Source: an uncultured SAR324 cluster bacterium
GTDB lineage: Bacteria > SAR324 > NAC60-12
Assembly: GCA_902575715.1 (NCBI GenBank)
Contig: CACGSI010000032.1
Coordinates: 1 to 9,225 of the forward strand
Direction of reading: 5' to 3'
DNA length: 9,225 nt
Within the stretch, counting starts at the first letter, position 1. Each line of letters opens with the position of its first letter. Shown here piece by piece: positions 7,864 through 9,225 of this stretch. The translations under genes were made by a program, and so were the position numbers. The notes beneath the pieces were generated by a model that was not told the DNA's origin, ran no database searches, and saw only the letters and a list, made by a program, of their open reading frames with translations.

Positions 7864-8204
7864 CAATAAAATTGTTTTGATTTTTTAAAAATTTGATTAG
7901 GCCTACTTTTAGGTTTTTTTTGTTACGAGTATTGGTTATGAAAATCAGAATTAAGCTTCTGCACCCTAGAAAAAAAGATAAGATTTTCCAAGACACATAC
8001 GCATCAAAGATAATTAATAATTTTCACACTAATTTATGATTGTAAGAAAATTTTCGAATAAAATTCAAAAAATATTGTATTTTTTTGAAAGAAGAATGAT
8101 TAAGTTTTTGACCTACCAATACATTTCTCAAAAAAATTTTCTTTGACTTTTGAGGCTATGAAGAAAAAATTATTTTAAAGTTTTTCTTTATTTTAAAGAA
8201 TTAT
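7864..8204. other. Non-coding gap between photolyase and proteorhodopsin genes
   Basis: This stretch of about 340 bp shows no convincing gene. A short - strand frame reading from a GTG near 7996 overlaps the photolyase N-terminus out of frame and looks spurious. Near the proteorhodopsin stop are AT-rich hairpins: 8184-8190/8194-8200, the alternative pairing 8161-8168/8181-8188, and CTCAAAA/TTTTGAG at 8127-8133/8148-8154. On the - strand a TTGGAA near 7990 followed 17 nt later by TAGGGT is a poor promoter candidate for the photolyase. Whether the photolyase is read from its own promoter or from the rhodopsin transcript cannot be decided. Confidence 0.5.
8184..8200 (-). terminator. Possible weak terminator hairpin after proteorhodopsin
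   Basis: TTCTTTA (8184-8190) and TAAAGAA (8194-8200) form a perfect 7-bp stem with a 3-nt loop, 5 bp past the proteorhodopsin stop. A T-run lies further downstream on the - strand (about 8164-8169), after a second, overlapping stem option. The position suits a terminator, but the stem has only one GC pair and no immediate T-tract. Confidence 0.27.
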
Positions 8205-8903
8205 TTATACAGATATATTTGAATCTTTTTTTGCTGCAGCCCAAATGACTAGTCCAAAAGCTGTTTTGTTAATTAAGTCGGCATAATTATAAATAATATT
8301 AACAGCATTCATATTTGCACTACCCAACATATATCCCCAGAAATAACCAATAGGATATATAGCCCAACCAATCGTCACTATAAGCCTTAATGCTTTAAAT
8401 GCATTCTGGCATGCTTCATTTGCACTATTTGAATTTATTCTACTAGCTTCACCAAAAAATATTTCATAAATAATCAACAACCAAAAAATCATACCAATGA
8501 CAAAGCCTAAAGTTACGTTTATGAAGTTAGCTTCTCCTAGGTAACCAAATATTAACATTAAAATAGAATATGAAAGTAGCCTCCAGAACAAAGCTATTGG
8601 AACTGATGCAATTGCAGCTAAGATTACATAGAACTCAACAATCTGTAAAGGGACTGTTAGAAACCAGTCTACATACCTAAAAACAGTTGGACTTTGTCCA
8701 GTTGTAACCCAAACGTCTCGCATGTAAAAATAATGTACTGTTGCAATTCCAGTAATCAAACCAGCTAATGTAACAGATGTCTTCCATTTCCCTAAAACAC
8801 TATCTCTTTCAAAGAAAAAGAATACAGAAGATGCCATCATAGCCATAGTTGCTATGAAAAAAGAAATCCCAACAAAATCATCTGGTTTTAAAATATTCTC
8901 CAT
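8205..8903 (-). CDS. Proteorhodopsin, light-driven proton pump, predicted blue-tuned
   Basis: This is a seven-helix retinal protein of the inner membrane that pumps protons outward in light. The 232 residues give helices at about 9-32, 42-61, 74-98, 103-122, 129-150, 168-193 and 200-224. Key residues, with green proteorhodopsin (GPR) equivalents, are His57 (His75), Arg76 (Arg94), Asp79 as proton acceptor (Asp97), Thr83 (Thr101), Gln87 at the tuning site (Leu/Gln105), Glu90 as proton donor (Glu108), Asp209 (Asp227) and Lys213 as the retinal Schiff base lysine (Lys231). Asp-Thr-Glu in helix C marks a proton pump rather than a sodium or chloride pump; Gln87 predicts blue absorption. The segment INVTLGFVIGM resembles SAR11-like forms. 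The start has a strong Shine-Dalgarno and an upstream in-frame stop, so the absence of the N-terminal signal peptide present in GPR is real. No retinal or carotenoid genes lie in the window. Confidence 0.97.
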   Translation of the reverse strand: MENILKPDDFVGISFFIATMAMMASSVFFFFERDSVLGKWKTSVTLAGLITGIATVHYFYMRDVWVTTGQSPTVFRYVDWFLTVPLQIVEFYVILAAIASVPIALFWRLLSYSILMLIFGYLGEANFINVTLGFVIGMIFWLLIIYEIFFGEASRINSNSANEACQNAFKALRLIVTIGWAIYPIGYFWGYMLGSANMNAVNIIYNYADLINKTAFGLVIWAAAKKDSNISV

Positions 8904-8907
8904 TTGG

Positions 8908-8912
8908 CTCCT
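8908..8912 (-). promoter_or_regulatory. Strong Shine-Dalgarno of proteorhodopsin
   Basis: AGGAG on the - strand lies 4 nt before the ATG at 8903. It fixes the start of the signal-peptide-less form and fits the high expression usual for proteorhodopsin. Along with the binding-protein gene, this is one of only two good ribosome binding sites in the window. Confidence 0.75.
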
Positions 8913-8949
8913 AAATAAATAAAAACTGTAAAAAAATTAAATTGAGAAA

Positions 8950-8979
8950 TCATCAAAGAGACCATCTTGCCCCTGATGA
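8950..8979 (-). promoter_or_regulatory. Bulged hairpin in the proteorhodopsin leader
   Basis: On the - strand, TCATCA (8979-8974) pairs with TGATGA (8955-8950). Just inside, AAGA (8968-8965) pairs with TCTT (8959-8956) around a TGGTC loop. The right arm is thus a continuous 10-nt block, while the left arm is split by a GGGGC bulge. The patch is far richer in G and C than the flanking DNA. It lies about 46-76 nt upstream of the start codon and just downstream of the predicted transcription start. A regulatory role is inferred; I know no named RNA motif that it matches. Confidence 0.4.
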
Positions 8980-9004
8980 GATATTAAATCACTAATATAA
9001 TACC

Positions 9005-9032
9005 ATTATTTCTTTGATTTTAAAAAAGTCAA
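9005..9032 (-). promoter_or_regulatory. Predicted sigma-70 type promoter of proteorhodopsin
   Basis: On the - strand a TTGACT -35 (9032-9027, one mismatch to TTGACA) is followed after 16 nt by AATAAT (9010-9005, one mismatch to TATAAT). Transcription would begin near 8998, giving a leader of about 95 nt. It is the best two-box match I found in the window. AT-rich DNA yields -10 look-alikes easily, but TTGACT is less expected by chance. Confidence 0.5.
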
Positions 9033-9225
9033 ATAATTTCATTAAATAATCAAAAATATTATTAAATAGTTAAAATTATTTATCATTTAGTTAAATTATA
9101 TTACTAAAAAAATATAAGCCATTATAAAAAATTTTAAATGTTGCAATGATTAAAATAATATTAGATCAAACAAAATCAGAGAAATATTTTAAATGTATAT
9201 TGGACTTTTCAGTTAGGTAAAAAAC
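9033..9225. other. AT-rich right-edge region without a recognisable gene
   Basis: I see no supportable gene here. On the - strand a frame is open from the window edge for 19 codons to a TGA at 9166-9168; it could be the tail of a neighbouring gene but is too short to judge. Between this stop and the promoter the DNA is almost pure A and T and shows no strong hairpin. Confidence 0.4.

Noticed and set aside
7766..7996. Open frame of 76 codons on the - strand from a GTG, overlapping the photolyase start
   Set aside because: It reads the photolyase N-terminus in another frame. I considered a frameshifted longer photolyase, but the normal family start MSNLILILGDQLN is intact at 7863.
1..9225. Search by eye for CRISPR arrays, insertion sequences, long direct repeats, tRNA or rRNA genes
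   Set aside because: None was seen; repeated short A/T strings are explained by base composition.

Overview
The window is very AT-rich bacterial DNA. It carries a peptide-type ABC importer operon on the + strand and two light-related genes on the - strand: an iron-sulfur photolyase of the PhrB type and a proteorhodopsin. AT-rich DNA, short genes with small gaps, and a proteorhodopsin whose sequence recalls SAR11-like alphaproteobacterial forms together suggest a streamlined marine surface-water bacterium, most likely an alphaproteobacterium. This placement is inference from gene content; there is no rRNA or other marker gene here.

Layout. Positions 1-330 (-) hold the N-terminal part of an unrecognised, very hydrophobic membrane protein that runs off the left edge. 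After a divergent spacer (331-564) comes a five-gene + strand operon in the order ATPase (DppF-like, 565-1554), periplasmic binding protein (DppA-like, 1638-3206), permease (DppB-like, 3338-4357), permease (DppC-like, 4406-5242), ATPase (DppD-like, 5335-6318). These five genes are a complete importer: a secreted receptor, a two-subunit channel and two ATPases. The DppF-type gene is first instead of last. A perfect 11-bp stem-loop sits between the receptor and permease genes, and the receptor gene is the only one of the five with a strong Shine-Dalgarno sequence. Both features fit receptor production in excess of the membrane parts.

The operon ends 15 bp from the end of the convergent photolyase gene (6334-7863, -). 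Its four cluster cysteines and active-site His-His pair fall at the same residue numbers as in Agrobacterium PhrB when the ATG start is used. About 340 bp of AT-rich, apparently non-coding DNA separates it from the proteorhodopsin gene (8205-8903, -). That gene keeps all residues needed for light-driven proton pumping, has the glutamine associated with blue tuning, and lacks an N-terminal signal peptide. It has a strong Shine-Dalgarno, a plausible sigma-70 type promoter and a leader of roughly 95 nt containing a bulged hairpin in an unusually G-rich patch.

Together the genes suit a sunlit-ocean heterotroph that takes up peptides or similar small molecules, supplements its energy with light, and repairs UV damage with light. 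I saw no mobile element, CRISPR array, tRNA or rRNA. No gene here is of a wholly unknown system; the least explained parts are the left-edge membrane protein, the proteorhodopsin leader and the gap between the two light genes.
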